Source of the DNA: Mesobacillus sp. S13
Lineage (GTDB): Bacteria; Bacillota; Bacilli; Bacillales; Cytobacillaceae
Direction: 5' to 3'
Length of the DNA stretch: 64,000 nucleotides
Assembly: GCF_020422885.1 (NCBI RefSeq)
Contig: NZ_CP084622.1
Span: 3,243,001 to 3,307,000, forward strand
In this document: positions 1 through 9,034 of the stretch, piece by piece
How the letters are laid out: every line of letters begins with the position of its first letter
Numbering within the stretch: the first letter of the stretch is position 1
Made by a program: the position numbers and the translations under genes
Notes under the pieces: generated by a model
The model's database searches: none
Told to the model about the DNA's origin: nothing
What the model saw: the letters and a program-made list of their open reading frames with translations, nothing else

Positions 1-21
1 TTTTTTCATGGCAGCTCCCGT

Positions 22-50
22 AAAAAAAGAATGTTCAATAAGAACATTCT
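22..50 (-). terminator. Terminator downstream of yqhR
   Basis: A 9-bp stem (AGAATGTTC pairing with GAACATTCT) is followed by a seven-T run when read on the minus strand. It lies 37 bases beyond the yqhR stop codon. Bases 1-21 hold no recognisable feature. Confidence 0.75.
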
Positions 51-86
51 ATCATAATTGATTTCCTTAACACTACCGCGAGAGCC

Positions 87-602
87 TTAAGAGTTAACTT
101 CGTGCTGATTTTTCTCCAGGTTACGATTTTCATTTTCCTCATATGATATGGAGTAACCAACAAACACACCATATAGGACATAAAAGCAAATCGATGTGAC
201 CAATGTATCTTTTGATAGGTCCCAAAACGGTTTGATCCCGGGAAAGAGAGGATTCAGCACGTAGAATACAAGGAAAAACAAGGCCAACCCAAATGCTGCA
301 CCAGCCCAAATTGATTTAAGCTTCCTCATCAAGGCATAATACACCATGGCCGCACCAATTGAAAAAAGTCCAATCACAACAATGGATATGACTGTACCCA
401 GCCACTGTTCCTTCCAGGCCCCTAATGCCCAAGGCTCAAGAATGACATTGGGACGAATTTCTGTAAAGTTGAAGATATAAGCTAAATAGGCAAGTGAACT
501 CCAAAAAATCCCTCCAAATAAACCGGTAACTATGCTCATCGCGATGAAAGACATTGGTTTTTCCCTTTGATTTTGTTCAAGGTTTTCATTATTTTCTGCC
601 AT
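87..602 (-). CDS. yqhR: YqhR/FigP membrane protein, probable spore germination channel partner
   Basis: A 171-residue integral membrane protein with four hydrophobic segments, roughly residues 22-45, 68-92, 97-118 and 133-153, and short charged ends. Length, topology and position next to yqhP identify YqhR. In B. subtilis this protein has been reported, under the name FigP, to partner SpoVAF in a spore inner-membrane ion channel that amplifies the germination response; a spoVAF gene lies at 31785-33245. The ATG at 602 is chosen over one five codons upstream because GGAGGTG sits 8 bases before it. The germination role is inferred from the family. Confidence 0.85.
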   Translation of the reverse strand: MAENNENLEQNQREKPMSFIAMSIVTGLFGGIFWSSLAYLAYIFNFTEIRPNVILEPWALGAWKEQWLGTVISIVVIGLFSIGAAMVYYALMRKLKSIWAGAAFGLALFFLVFYVLNPLFPGIKPFWDLSKDTLVTSICFYVLYGVFVGYSISYEENENRNLEKNQHEVNS

Positions 603-897
603 TGGTTGCACCTCCAACCTTAGTATGTCCCGGACTCCCCAATGAATTGCACAACAGGAAAAATTGTTCAGGAAGCGACCTTGATATAGAGGTTTTTGTT
701 CATTTTTAGTAAAATAAAACTAACAGATCATATGGACGCGAATAATGAAGAAAATGTAAATCATCGTTTAAAGCGCATTTAAATAGGAAAAAGTAGCAGG
801 AGAAGCGTATAAAATCGGAGAATTTGTATAAAGTAATCGTTGGCAAGTTTAAAAGCTGGAAAAATTGCTCATGATGCTAGTAGGGAGGTGGCTTTCA

Positions 898-1269
898 TTG
901 AAGAATCGTGCTTCTACGTATATTGTTTCAGGACTGATCGTTCTTGCAATCTTTGGTTTCGCCTTTACATTATTGACCGATCCCCTAAGTATCCTTACCA
1001 TGCTTGCAACAATCGCCCTGGTTGGTGCGTTAATTTATTTCCTCGTCACCCGCTTGACAAGTTCAAGCTCGGGACGTCAGCAGCAACGTGCGTTCCAAAA
1101 AGCAGCAAAGCGGTCTAAAAAGCGGTTCCAGACTAAAGACGCTAACGTCTCTTCTAAACGTTCAAAAATAAGGTCGCTCGCATCCGCTCGCAACAAAAAG
1201 AAGGATGCGTCGCATTTAACGGTCATAGACGGTAAAAAGAGCAGAAAAAAAAATCGGGCTTCGTTTTAA
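898..1269 (+). CDS. yqhP: YqhP (SA1362 family) small membrane protein
   Basis: A 123-residue protein of unknown function. Two hydrophobic segments (about residues 8-27 and 31-52) are followed by a very basic Lys/Arg/Ser-rich cytoplasmic tail. The TTG at 898 is preferred over an ATG at 865 because GGAGGTG lies 7 bases upstream of the TTG and the protein then begins directly before the first membrane helix, as in the family. It is transcribed divergently from yqhR; the 295-base gap between them is AT-rich and should hold both promoters. A hairpin terminator overlaps its 3' end. Confidence 0.8.
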   Translation: MKNRASTYIVSGLIVLAIFGFAFTLLTDPLSILTMLATIALVGALIYFLVTRLTSSSSGRQQQRAFQKAAKRSKKRFQTKDANVSSKRSKIRSLASARNKKKDASHLTVIDGKKSRKKNRASF

Positions 1270-1280
1270 GCTCGATTTTT
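1251..1280 (+). terminator. Terminator of yqhP
   Basis: The stem AAATCGGGCTT / AAGCTCGATTT is followed by T residues. It overlaps the last codons of yqhP. Confidence 0.6.
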
Positions 1281-1376
1281 GTGTTTTATAAGGCTCTTTG
1301 CGTAAGCTTTGTTACTTTTATACCTGAAGAAAAAAAACGGTTACGCTCGATTTGCCTATCCGATTCGGAAGCATGG

Positions 1377-2261
1377 TTAATAACACCAGGATTTAAAAAA
1401 CTTCTCCGCACTCGTCTTTCCCAAATCGATCAATTCCTGTTTCTTTTCATCTGAAAGCTGGAATTCAGTAGTCAAGTTCCCTTCCGTCGGAACGAAAATG
1501 ATATTTTTTTCATGTTTCCTCGAGATGTATCGGGAATCATGGGCATCCTTCATCGTTTCAAACAAAGCTTCAAACATCTGCAGGGCATTCTTAATGTTGT
1601 TTGTTGGCTGCTGGATTAAATTCTGGCTGAGCTTGACTCCCAATACTGGCCGGACTTTTTTCACATTATCCTTATCAAATAACCACATCGGGAAATTGCT
1701 TAAAACTCCCCCATCCACTACTATATTGGTTCCGACCCGGTCACGCAGTTTCACTGGCTCGAAAAAGAATGGGAGACTGCAGCTCATCCTGATTGCTCTT
1801 GCCACCGGGAAAGTCCGTGGATCAACACCATACTTCGGAAGATCATCTGGAAGAATCAGCAGCCTTCCGTTTGTGAGGTCTGACGCGATAATCCTTAATG
1901 CATCCGGGGCAAGGTCACCAAAAGTGCGCAGACCCCTGGCTGCAAGCTTTTCATCTATCCAGCACTCCAACTCATCGCCTTTATATAGTCCCAGACGCCA
2001 GTATACAAAAAGCCATTTTGTCAAGGCCGATGGGAAGAACGTTTTCCTTGAGTCGAGAAATTTTTTCAAGTCAAGATCATCCAAGATGCCTGCCATCTCA
2101 GTACTCGTATATCCAGCTGCAAGCAGGCCAGCAATCAAGGAACCCGCACTTGTCCCTGCGACCCTTTTAAAACGGAACCCTCGCTCTTCAATTGCGGCAC
2201 AGGCACCAACCAATGCCAATCCTTTGATTCCTCCGCCGGAAAAAACGCCGTCAATATACAT
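1377..2261 (-). CDS. yqhO: Patatin-like phospholipase family protein YqhO
   Basis: A 294-residue protein with the complete patatin signature: an oxyanion-hole glycine motif (GGGIKG, residues 9-14), the nucleophile elbow GTSAGS with Ser at about 38, and the DGG motif with the catalytic Asp of the Ser-Asp dyad. The predicted role is lipid acyl hydrolysis; the substrate is unknown. No signal peptide is visible, so it is probably cytoplasmic. The start at MYIDGVFSGG is preferred over a GTG three codons upstream because that GTG lies inside the ribosome-binding sequence GGGAGTGG. It sits downstream of splB on the same strand. Confidence 0.88.
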   Translation of the reverse strand: MYIDGVFSGGGIKGLALVGACAAIEERGFRFKRVAGTSAGSLIAGLLAAGYTSTEMAGILDDLDLKKFLDSRKTFFPSALTKWLFVYWRLGLYKGDELECWIDEKLAARGLRTFGDLAPDALRIIASDLTNGRLLILPDDLPKYGVDPRTFPVARAIRMSCSLPFFFEPVKLRDRVGTNIVVDGGVLSNFPMWLFDKDNVKKVRPVLGVKLSQNLIQQPTNNIKNALQMFEALFETMKDAHDSRYISRKHEKNIIFVPTEGNLTTEFQLSDEKKQELIDLGKTSAEKFFKSWCY

Positions 2262-2353
2262 ATGAGCCACTCCCGTCGATGTAATCCCATCTTTACATCT
2301 TTAAGCGCTTCATTTGTAAAATAGTACGGCGTACAAGTTAAAAAAATTTGTGA

Positions 2354-3379
2354 TTATGTGAAATATTGAATCTCAGCTTCCGGAAAGAACGAATGGATAT
2401 ATCCCCGGATCGTTTCTTCAAGATCCTTTGCTTCATCCTTCTGGTAGACGTACTTACCGATGCCATAACGTCCCCATTTATATTTCCGCTTCTCTTCATC
2501 CATTTCTAGCTTGGACTTGGGATATCTTTTTTGAATCACATTTTTAGCGGGTTTGGTAAAACGGTGCTGGATAAGCTCGAAGCTTAAGCCAGTAAGGTCG
2601 ATTCCTTCAAGGGAATGGCTCAGCCTCTTAAATAATTCATGATAGCCCTCCCTCCAGCCTTCATGGATATAAATTGGGGCAACAATGAAGCCAAGCGGAT
2701 ATCCGGCTTGGGCCACCTTTCTTGCAGCCTTCAGTCTTTCATCGAAGGATGATGTTCCAGGTTCGAAGTTTTTGATCACGTAACGGGCATTGACGCTGAA
2801 ACGGAATCTTGTTTTACCATTATGCTTTGCATCGAGCAGGTGATCGACATGATGATACTTTGTTACAAACCTTAATTGTCCGTAATCCGACTCCCCGAAA
2901 AATTCGATTGTTTTCTTTAAAGCGTGGGTCAAATGGTCAATCCCGACGATATCCGATGTACAGGCGGCTTCAAATCTGGTGATTTCCGGCTTTCTTTCAT
3001 CCATATATTTTTGTGCCTGGTCGAAAATTTCATCGAGATTCACGTAGGTACGGATATAAGGCTTGCTTCCAAGTGTTGTCTGCAGGTAGCAATAATGGCA
3101 ATGTCCCATGCACCCTGTAGCAAGCGGGATGGCATATTCGGCAGACGGCTTTGAGGTATCGAATTTCAGAGTCTTCCTGACGCCTACAACAAGTGTCGAT
3201 TTCGCATTCCGGTATTGCTGGAGTTCATTGTCACCAGGAATGCCGCGGACCTGGTTATGGGAAGTCGTCTCCCTGATTTCCAGGCCCATTTTCTCGAACT
3301 TTTCCTTCAGTTCTCGTCCTAGCGGGTAGTCTAAAGCCCTCGGTTCAATATAAACAAGCTGTGGTTCAAAAGCTTTCAT
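2354..3379 (-). CDS. splB: Spore photoproduct lyase (radical SAM)
   Basis: A 341-residue radical-SAM enzyme that directly reverses spore photoproduct (5-thyminyl-5,6-dihydrothymine) in germinating spores. The cluster-binding motif CX3CX2C is at Cys90, Cys94 and Cys97, and Cys140 corresponds to the known hydrogen-donor Cys141 of the B. subtilis enzyme; the flanking tyrosines are also present. In B. subtilis splB is located elsewhere, so its insertion between yqhO and lipM is a local difference. A CATACTA element about 40 bases upstream (complement of 3418-3424) resembles a sigma-G -10 box, which would fit forespore expression. Confidence 0.95.
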   Translation of the reverse strand: MKAFEPQLVYIEPRALDYPLGRELKEKFEKMGLEIRETTSHNQVRGIPGDNELQQYRNAKSTLVVGVRKTLKFDTSKPSAEYAIPLATGCMGHCHYCYLQTTLGSKPYIRTYVNLDEIFDQAQKYMDERKPEITRFEAACTSDIVGIDHLTHALKKTIEFFGESDYGQLRFVTKYHHVDHLLDAKHNGKTRFRFSVNARYVIKNFEPGTSSFDERLKAARKVAQAGYPLGFIVAPIYIHEGWREGYHELFKRLSHSLEGIDLTGLSFELIQHRFTKPAKNVIQKRYPKSKLEMDEEKRKYKWGRYGIGKYVYQKDEAKDLEETIRGYIHSFFPEAEIQYFT

Positions 3380-3417
3380 AACTTATTTCCTCATTTCATT
3401 CCAAAAGTCAGTATTGT

Positions 3418-3424
3418 TAGTATG
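3418..3424 (-). promoter_or_regulatory. Possible sigma-G -10 element for splB
   Basis: CATACTA on the minus strand matches the sigma-F/G -10 consensus. The -35 region upstream is weak and overlaps the nrdJ terminator, so this is tentative. Confidence 0.35.
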
Positions 3425-3434
3425 GACAGAAATG

Positions 3435-3468
3435 AAAAAAGAGGATGGAAAAAATATTTCCATCCTCC
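3435..3468 (-). terminator. Terminator of nrdJ
   Basis: An 11-bp stem (GAGGATGGAAA / TTTCCATCCTC) is followed by six T residues on the minus strand, just after the nrdJ stop codon. Confidence 0.8.
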
Positions 3469-3476
3469 TTACGCTT

Positions 3477-4079
3477 TTATAAGCCACACTTAAGCTGTGC
3501 GTTACAGTTTGTGCAAGTATTGCAGCCGCCGATTTCTTTTACTTCACCTTTGCGGCAAACAGGGCATGTATTTCCGACTTCAGAGCCGATCGTTACGTTG
3601 GTAGAACGCAATTCATTGATCGTGTCGACAAGGACAACATGCTGCTTTTGTCTTTCTTTCTTGTCGATTTCCTCTTCCATCGTGTTTTCTTCCGCTTTTA
3701 GCGTCAGTACTTGCGAATCGCGGGAGCCGTCAACATAAACGGTACCGCCCTTCGCGCCCCCTTTATACAGGCGCTCATATACCTTTTCAACCTGCTCTAC
3801 ACTGTAGCCCTTTGGCGCGTTGACCGTCTTACTGATTGAGCTGTCAATCCAGCGCTGGATGACACATTGAACATCAGCATGTGCCTCAGGCGCCAATTCC
3901 ATCGCTGAAACGAACCAGTTCGGCAGGTTCTCAGGATCAGCTTCCGGATTACGGTCAAGATATTCCTGAACGATATCAGCCTTCACTTCGATGAACTTGC
4001 CAAGACGACCGCTTCGGAAGTAAGAGAAGCTGAAGTATGGCTCCAATCCTGTTGAAACGCCAACCATTGTACCAGTGCT
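3477..4079 (-). CDS. nrdJ: B12-dependent (class II) ribonucleotide reductase, exon 2
   Basis: The C-terminal 200 residues of NrdJ. The exon begins at codon AGC (Ser) of the conserved run APTG/STGTMVG and ends with a Cys-rich tail holding CPVC and CNTCTNC motifs, the usual C-terminal cysteine cluster of class II reductases. No independent ribosome-binding site precedes it: the only in-frame initiator is a GTG at 4080-4082 whose last base is outside the exon. It is read only after removal of the intron at 4080-5231. Joined to exon 1 in phase 0 it gives an uninterrupted 852-residue protein, a normal NrdJ length. The joining is inferred from homology and intron structure. Confidence 0.9.
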   Translation of the reverse strand, partial: STGTMVGVSTGLEPYFSFSYFRSGRLGKFIEVKADIVQEYLDRNPEADPENLPNWFVSAMELAPEAHADVQCVIQRWIDSSISKTVNAPKGYSVEQVEKVYERLYKGGAKGGTVYVDGSRDSQVLTLKAEENTMEEEIDKKERQKQHVVLVDTINELRSTNVTIGSEVGNTCPVCRKGEVKEIGGCNTCTNCNAQLKCGL

Positions 4080-5231
4080 CACTTTTGTTACTCTCTATTC
4101 TATAATAGAGGGCGGGATTATCAGTACCCGCTCCATATGTCGCCATATGGGTCAGACTATATCATCAACCACATGATTTTTAGAGTGTCTTTTTCGGTGA
4201 CATGGATATTCACAGAGTGTAACCAAATTAGATAATTGGTTCGCTTGTTTCCAGTCCCCATTAAAATCGCGGAAAAGCCTTATATGATGAACAGATAGTT
4301 CATGACCGTATTGTTCTTCTGTAATGCCACAATCTTGACAAGTATAATGATCTCGTTTTCTAGCTTTTCTTCGTTGACTTAACCAGTTCGGACCATAATA
4401 ATTTTTCTCTCCACCCAACCAGGTTCCACTATTTTCACCTGCAAACATCTTACTTTCAGCATAAAATCGTCCCATACATATTACCGAACAAAAATTAAAG
4501 GTAGTAATTTCCGAAGGTTTTTTCTCGATTTCTTGTCCACAATTAGCACAATTTGTTTTAACCCTTCGTCGATAATCCTTCTTACCTCTAATTCCATTGG
4601 CTTTACCTAAACAGCTTTTGGAACAATATTTAGCTGAATTTTCCCGATTCTTTGGTACATTAAATGTTTTTTCGCAAATCGGACAGATAAGACTCACCTG
4701 TTTTTTTAAATGCTGGTTAATCTTATGTCCATTTTTGATTTGGAAAGATGTTTTACACTCACGATCACAAAAAGTACTCTTGTGTATATCACTTGGTTTT
4801 CTGAGCAATTCCTTCCCACAGTTATTGCAATAAACCCTTGTTTTACGTGAGAATTCTTTCCAAAATGCAGGTGGATTTTTTAGTTGGTATTGGGTTTTAC
4901 ATGAACGAGAACAATACTTTTTTCGGTCAAAATGACTAGGCTTAACAATAATGTCATTCCCACAATTTAAACACTGCTTTATCATCTTGAGCACCCCTTC
5001 TTATTATATCACACAACAAGAACAGGTGTTCGTTTGGTTGCTCGGCATGTAGTCGTTGAGGGGTCAGCCACGACTTCCCTGCGGATTGTCTGGTAGGTAT
5101 TCTACCAACACTCCTGCATTTTTACCGGTTACATGGACTGGCTAAGTCCTGGTAGCAAGAGATACGCCAGAGTTTCCCGCATATAGCCAAGTTTACGCTA
5201 CATTCTTACGAATATAGGGGGCAAGCAATTT
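4080..5231 (-). mobile_element. Group I self-splicing intron in nrdJ
   Basis: A 1152-nt insertion exactly between the Gly and Ser codons of APTG/STG. The 5' exon ends in T and the intron ends in G, as group I introns require. P1 can form between exon GGGT and GCCC at 5219-5222, placing a U-G pair at the splice site. Core elements are visible: Q-like at 5074-5087, R-like (CAACGACTACATG) at 5044-5058, and S-like (GATATAGTCTGAC) at 4151-4163. GACTA in R pairs with TAGTC in S to form P7. The 3' end has a P9-type hairpin with a GCGA loop (CCATATG arms) and two more hairpins. The endonuclease gene fills the P8 region. Confidence 0.9.
4152..4985 (-). CDS. Intron-encoded HNH homing endonuclease with four zinc fingers
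   Basis: A 277-residue protein. The N-terminal part has four regular CX2C-X16-CX3C modules (Cys5/8/25/29, 53/56/73/77, 101/104/121/125 and 146/149/166/170), probably zinc-binding DNA-recognition fingers. A WLGG-containing linker leads to an HNH nuclease domain: CX2C at 216/219, His233-His234, Asn253, and a final Cys-His...His. The ATG at 4985 is chosen because AAGGGGTG precedes it; a GTG three codons earlier lies inside that site. The likely role is cleaving intronless nrdJ alleles to spread the intron. Its last codons and stop coincide with the P7 strand of the intron core. Confidence 0.92.
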   Translation of the reverse strand: MIKQCLNCGNDIIVKPSHFDRKKYCSRSCKTQYQLKNPPAFWKEFSRKTRVYCNNCGKELLRKPSDIHKSTFCDRECKTSFQIKNGHKINQHLKKQVSLICPICEKTFNVPKNRENSAKYCSKSCLGKANGIRGKKDYRRRVKTNCANCGQEIEKKPSEITTFNFCSVICMGRFYAESKMFAGENSGTWLGGEKNYYGPNWLSQRRKARKRDHYTCQDCGITEEQYGHELSVHHIRLFRDFNGDWKQANQLSNLVTLCEYPCHRKRHSKNHVVDDIV

Positions 5232-7187
5232 ACCCGTTGGAGCAACAGTCAGCAAGTGTGAGTTGCGAATCCCGTTTTCAAGGATCGACTCGCGAATATC
5301 TTCAGGCATTTTCTTCATGAAACCAGTGTTCGTGAATGCCTGGCGAAGTCTGTTTGTTTCTTCTTCTGTACCGCCTTGAAGGAATGGGAAGCTCCCTTTT
5401 TCCTTACCAAGTTCAACAGATGCGCGGTAAGCAGACGTCGCAATTGTTTCAAATACCTTGTCAACAAGCTGGTTTCCTTCTTCTGAACCGTATTCTGTTT
5501 CACAGTATATCAGAAGATCGTGTAGTCCCATCACTCCAAGACCGACACGGCGTTCACCCAATGCTTGCCTCTTGTTATCTTCAAGGAAGTATGGAGTCGC
5601 ATCGATGACATTGTCCTGCATGCGCACTCCAACTTCTACAGTACGCTTCAATTTTTCAAAATTAACTGTCTTTGTATCCTTGTCCGCCATTTCTGCAAGG
5701 TTTACAGCAGCGAGGTTACAGACGGAATTTGGTGCGAGAGGCTGTTCCCCACATGGGTTTGTCGCTACAACCTTCTGTCCATAAGCCTGTGCGTTAGTCA
5801 TGTCGTTGGCATTGTCGATGAAGAAGATGCCTGGTTCTGCTGAGTAAGTCGCACAGATATTGATCAGGTTCCATAATTCTTTCGCTTTAATTTTTCTATA
5901 AGTACGAACTTTATAACCCAGCTTTTCCCACTCGCGAACGTCGCCGATCTTATGCCATTCTTCGTTATAAACCTTCATTGTCTCAGTATCATAGCTCTCC
6001 ACATCAGGGAAGCGAAGTTCATAATCAGCATCGTTTTCGACTGCGTCCATGAAATCCTTTGTCAGAGTGACCGAAATATTTGCACCAGTAAGGAATTCTG
6101 AGTTATGGACGGTATATGTTCCGCCTGTTGCAAGCTTTTCTTCAGCCGCTTTAATGATATCTGCGCTGAATCCACCGTATCCAGGAATGCTCTTATAGTT
6201 CACGATTCCCTGATACATTGCTTCTTCCTGCAAAGTCAGCGGTGTGAATTTTAATTTCTCTTTCGCCATTCTCTTGATTGATTCATCGTTTGTGTTTTCA
6301 ATCAAAAAGCGTAGGATCCTTGGGTTTTGCATTTTTGAAATGATGAATTCTACAATGTCAGGATGCCAGTCAGAAAGCATGATCATCTGCGCGCCCCTTC
6401 TTGACCCGCCCTGCTCAACTAAATGCGTAAGCTTGGCAATGTCATCGAGCCATGAAACCGATCCGGATGATTTTCCGTTAACACCTTTGGCAAGTGTGTT
6501 GCGCGGTCTTAATGTCGAACCGTTTGTTCCAACTCCGCCGCCACGGCTCATTATTTCCATGACCTGTTTTCGGTGCTCGGAGATACCTTCGCGTGAATCT
6601 TTTACGAATGGCATGACATAACAGTTGAAGTAGGTAACATCTGTTTCCGCGCCTGCTCCGTAAAGAACACGGCCTGCCGGGATGAAGTTCATCGATACAA
6701 GCTCCTGATAGAACTTCTCAAACCATTCCTGGCGCTTTTCCTCTGTTTTTTCAACTGCTGCAAGCCCTGTCGCATTCCGTTTCGCAATTTGCTCGTAAAA
6801 TACTTCGAGCGGCTTTTCAATCACGTCCAGTGAACGTTTGATCACCCCGGTCGAAGCTTCTTCAGGGTCATCGAGCACACCGCGGAATTCTTCATCTACA
6901 AGCACTTTAGCAGTTTTGTTCTCCCAATCAATATCTAGTATGAATCCAAGTCCACGGGCAGGAAACTTTGGGTCCTCTTTGATGGTGAGAACGATAAAAT
7001 CACCATTTGATAGTGTAATTTTTTCAGTGTCTTTAAAAGTATAGCGGTCCAGCATGACTAATCGGGAGACGCCTTTGTGGGTAAGTTTCATGTCAGAGGT
7101 AATCGGGTGAACCTGCGGGAACAGCTTGATATCCTTGTTCAGGCTTTCTACATCCAGGCTCATTTTTTGTCCAATAGTTACAGACAT
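5232..7187 (-). CDS. nrdJ: B12-dependent (class II) ribonucleotide reductase, exon 1
   Basis: The N-terminal 652 residues of adenosylcobalamin-dependent ribonucleoside reductase, which makes deoxynucleotides without oxygen. The motif NPCGEQ near residue 480 carries an active-site Cys and Glu; a glycine-rich run SRGGGVGTNG and the region AVNLAEM are also typical. Unspliced, the frame would run 12 codons into the intron and stop at 5193. The start has AAGGAG upstream. B. subtilis lacks this gene and relies on NrdEF. Paired NrdR boxes upstream indicate repression by NrdR when dATP is sufficient. Confidence 0.95.
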
Positions 7188-7296
7188 TTCTACAACTCCT
7201 TCTACGGTTATATCTTTTCTCTAATGTCTTACTAGAAGTATGTAATTCTAGCTGCATTTTTGAATTACCCTTACGTTATCATATCGAAACATCAAA

Positions 7297-7345
7297 AATC
7301 AATATATAGTATATATTTTATTTTCGACAACACTATATATGGTGT
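7297..7345 (-). promoter_or_regulatory. Paired NrdR boxes upstream of nrdJ
   Basis: Two copies of the NrdR core C-w-ATATAT-w-G occur. The box at 7330-7345 (ACACTATATATGGTGT) is near consensus. The box at 7297-7312 (core CAATATATAG) is weaker. Their cores are 33 bp apart, about three helical turns, the usual arrangement for NrdR-controlled reductase genes. They lie 110-158 bases before the nrdJ start. The remainder of the gap (7198-7507) is AT-rich with no gene. Confidence 0.8.
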
Positions 7346-7510
7346 TTAGGTCAAACGTTATAGATTTTGTCAAACATGAAAACTATTAAAAAAGAGAGGT
7401 ATTCAGAGAGAAAAGTAGAATTTCTTCAGTAAATGATAAAAAACAACAAATTTCGAGGGTTGCACTTTTTATAAATCTTCAGATCCTAGAAAATACTGGA
7501 TAAAAACAAA

Positions 7511-7531
7511 AAAAGCGGGAAATCCGCTTTT
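7511..7531 (-). terminator. Terminator of lipM
   Basis: AAAGCGG/CCGCTTT hairpin followed by a T-run on the minus strand, 10 bases after the lipM stop. Confidence 0.7.
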
Positions 7532-7540
7532 AAAATATTT

Positions 7541-8377
7541 TTATCGCTTAAAATTCCACTCATCGGATTCGTACTTATTTTTTGCCAGTGCATTTACATA
7601 ATCCAGTTCTTCGTCACTTAAAGTATACGGCTCCAAAGTAATCCCCAAGCCGTCCTCAAAACCCTCTTTGAATGCTTCTTTCGCTTCTTCAAGGTTAATC
7701 TTGCGGCTGCTGATTTCATTGATTGCTACGGCTTTAGTCTTGAAGGCTCGCTGCATCCTTTCCTTGACCCTGTCATTCGGATACTTGAACAGACTGAATA
7801 GCTTATCCTCATCCAAATCAAGCAAAATGGAACCATGCTGGAGGATAACCCCTTTTTGCCGGGTCTGGGCACTGCCTGCCACTTTCCGGCCCTCAACTAC
7901 AAGCTCATACCAGCTTGGAGCATCAAAACAAACTGCAGACCGTGGGTTTTTCAACGCTTCTTTATCAGCAGAGGTTTTTGGTACAGCAAAATAAGCTTCC
8001 AGACCTAACTTCTGGAACCCCTGTAAAATCCCTTCTGAAATCACCCTATATGCTTCTGTTACTGTCTTTGGCATTTCTGGGTGCTCTTCAGTAACGATCA
8101 CGCTATATGTAAGTTCATGTTCATGAAGCACGCCGCGGCCGCCAGTAGGCCTCCTTACAAATCCAAGACCGTGCTGTTTCACAGCATCCATGTCAATTTC
8201 TCTTTCAATCTTTTGGAAATAGCCAACTGAAAGTGTCGCCGGGTTCCATCCATAAAAACGGACCACCGGAGGAATTTTTCCGGCACCATGCCATTCAAGC
8301 AAGGCCTCATCAAGCGCCATGTTAAAAGAAGGTGAACAGTCACCTGAATCAATAAATCCCCATACCTCTTTATTCAT
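7541..8377 (-). CDS. lipM: Octanoyl-[acyl carrier protein]:protein N-octanoyltransferase LipM
   Basis: A 278-residue enzyme of lipoic acid synthesis that transfers octanoyl from ACP to the lipoyl domain of GcvH. Starting at the ATG at 8377 puts the catalytic Cys at residue 150 (SAVCFD) and the conserved Lys at 165 (GRKVAG), matching B. subtilis LipM numbering; an ATG five codons earlier lacks a ribosome-binding site. The motif RRPTGGRG at 75-82 is typical of the family. Its place beside the gcv operon is conserved and sensible, because glycine cleavage needs lipoylated GcvH. Confidence 0.95.
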   Translation of the reverse strand: MNKEVWGFIDSGDCSPSFNMALDEALLEWHGAGKIPPVVRFYGWNPATLSVGYFQKIEREIDMDAVKQHGLGFVRRPTGGRGVLHEHELTYSVIVTEEHPEMPKTVTEAYRVISEGILQGFQKLGLEAYFAVPKTSADKEALKNPRSAVCFDAPSWYELVVEGRKVAGSAQTRQKGVILQHGSILLDLDEDKLFSLFKYPNDRVKERMQRAFKTKAVAINEISSRKINLEEAKEAFKEGFEDGLGITLEPYTLSDEELDYVNALAKNKYESDEWNFKR

Positions 8378-8551
8378 ACTAAGTAACCCCATTTAAAATA
8401 GTTTTAAGCTAAGATTTTTTTAGTCTAACAAAATAAATTTCAAAAGCAAAGCAAGATGATTTAAAGAAATTTACGAATTTCCTTTGCTCTCTGCCATGAA
8501 GGCTTATATAATTATAAGTGGCTCAGCTAAGCTTGAAAGGAGAAATATGTT

Positions 8552-8932
8552 TTGGATACACTTATCTTTTTAATCGTCCTGACAGTTGCGGTAATTCTAT
8601 ACTCTGTGTTTATGTATTTCCGCCAGAAAAAAATTCTCAATACCCTGACAGAGGAAGAATTCAAAGCCGGTTATCGTAAGGCGCAATTGATTGATGTCCG
8701 TGAACCGAATGAATTCGCAGGTGGACACATTCTAGGCGCAAGAAATATCCCGCTTACCCAACTTAAAGCTCGCCTGAAGGAAATTAGGCCGGACAAGCCA
8801 GTTTACCTTTACTGCCAGAGCGGTTCCCGCAGCGGACGTGCTGCACAGCTGCTTTACAGAAAAGGCTACAAGGATCTGAATCATCTACAAGGCGGCTTCA
8901 AAAAATGGGGCGGCAAAGTCAAAGCTAAATAA
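8552..8932 (+). CDS. yqhL: Membrane-anchored rhodanese-like protein YqhL
   Basis: A 126-residue protein: an N-terminal membrane helix (residues 3-22) followed by a single rhodanese domain with active-site Cys88 in the loop CQSGSRSG. The family handles sulfane sulfur; the physiological substrate is unknown. The start is TTG at 8552, with AAAGGAG 9 bases upstream. An ATG at 8547 is out of frame and closes after eight codons. The gene is divergent from lipM and ends in a strong terminator. Confidence 0.9.
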   Translation: MDTLIFLIVLTVAVILYSVFMYFRQKKILNTLTEEEFKAGYRKAQLIDVREPNEFAGGHILGARNIPLTQLKARLKEIRPDKPVYLYCQSGSRSGRAAQLLYRKGYKDLNHLQGGFKKWGGKVKAK

Positions 8933-8951
8933 GAAATCTTCCCATAAAATT

Positions 8952-8989
8952 ACCCCCTCAGCAGGAATGCTGAGGGGGTTAGCTTTTTT
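8952..8989 (+). terminator. Terminator of yqhL
   Basis: An 11-bp GC-rich stem (CCCCCTCAGCA / TGCTGAGGGGG) followed by TTAGC and a T-run. Confidence 0.85.
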
Positions 8990-9034
8990 ACTTCAGGAGA
9001 TAATCAAAATGAACGCTTGCCGGATCAAGCAGAA

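Noticed and set aside
840..1118. 92-residue frame overlapping yqhP
   Set aside because: It runs in another frame over yqhP, lacks a ribosome-binding site and has no family resemblance.
4080..5231. Intein or frameshifted nrdJ instead of an intron
   Set aside because: The reading frame stops 12 codons into the insertion, the HNH gene has its own start and ribosome-binding site, no intein splice motifs occur, and group I core elements are present.
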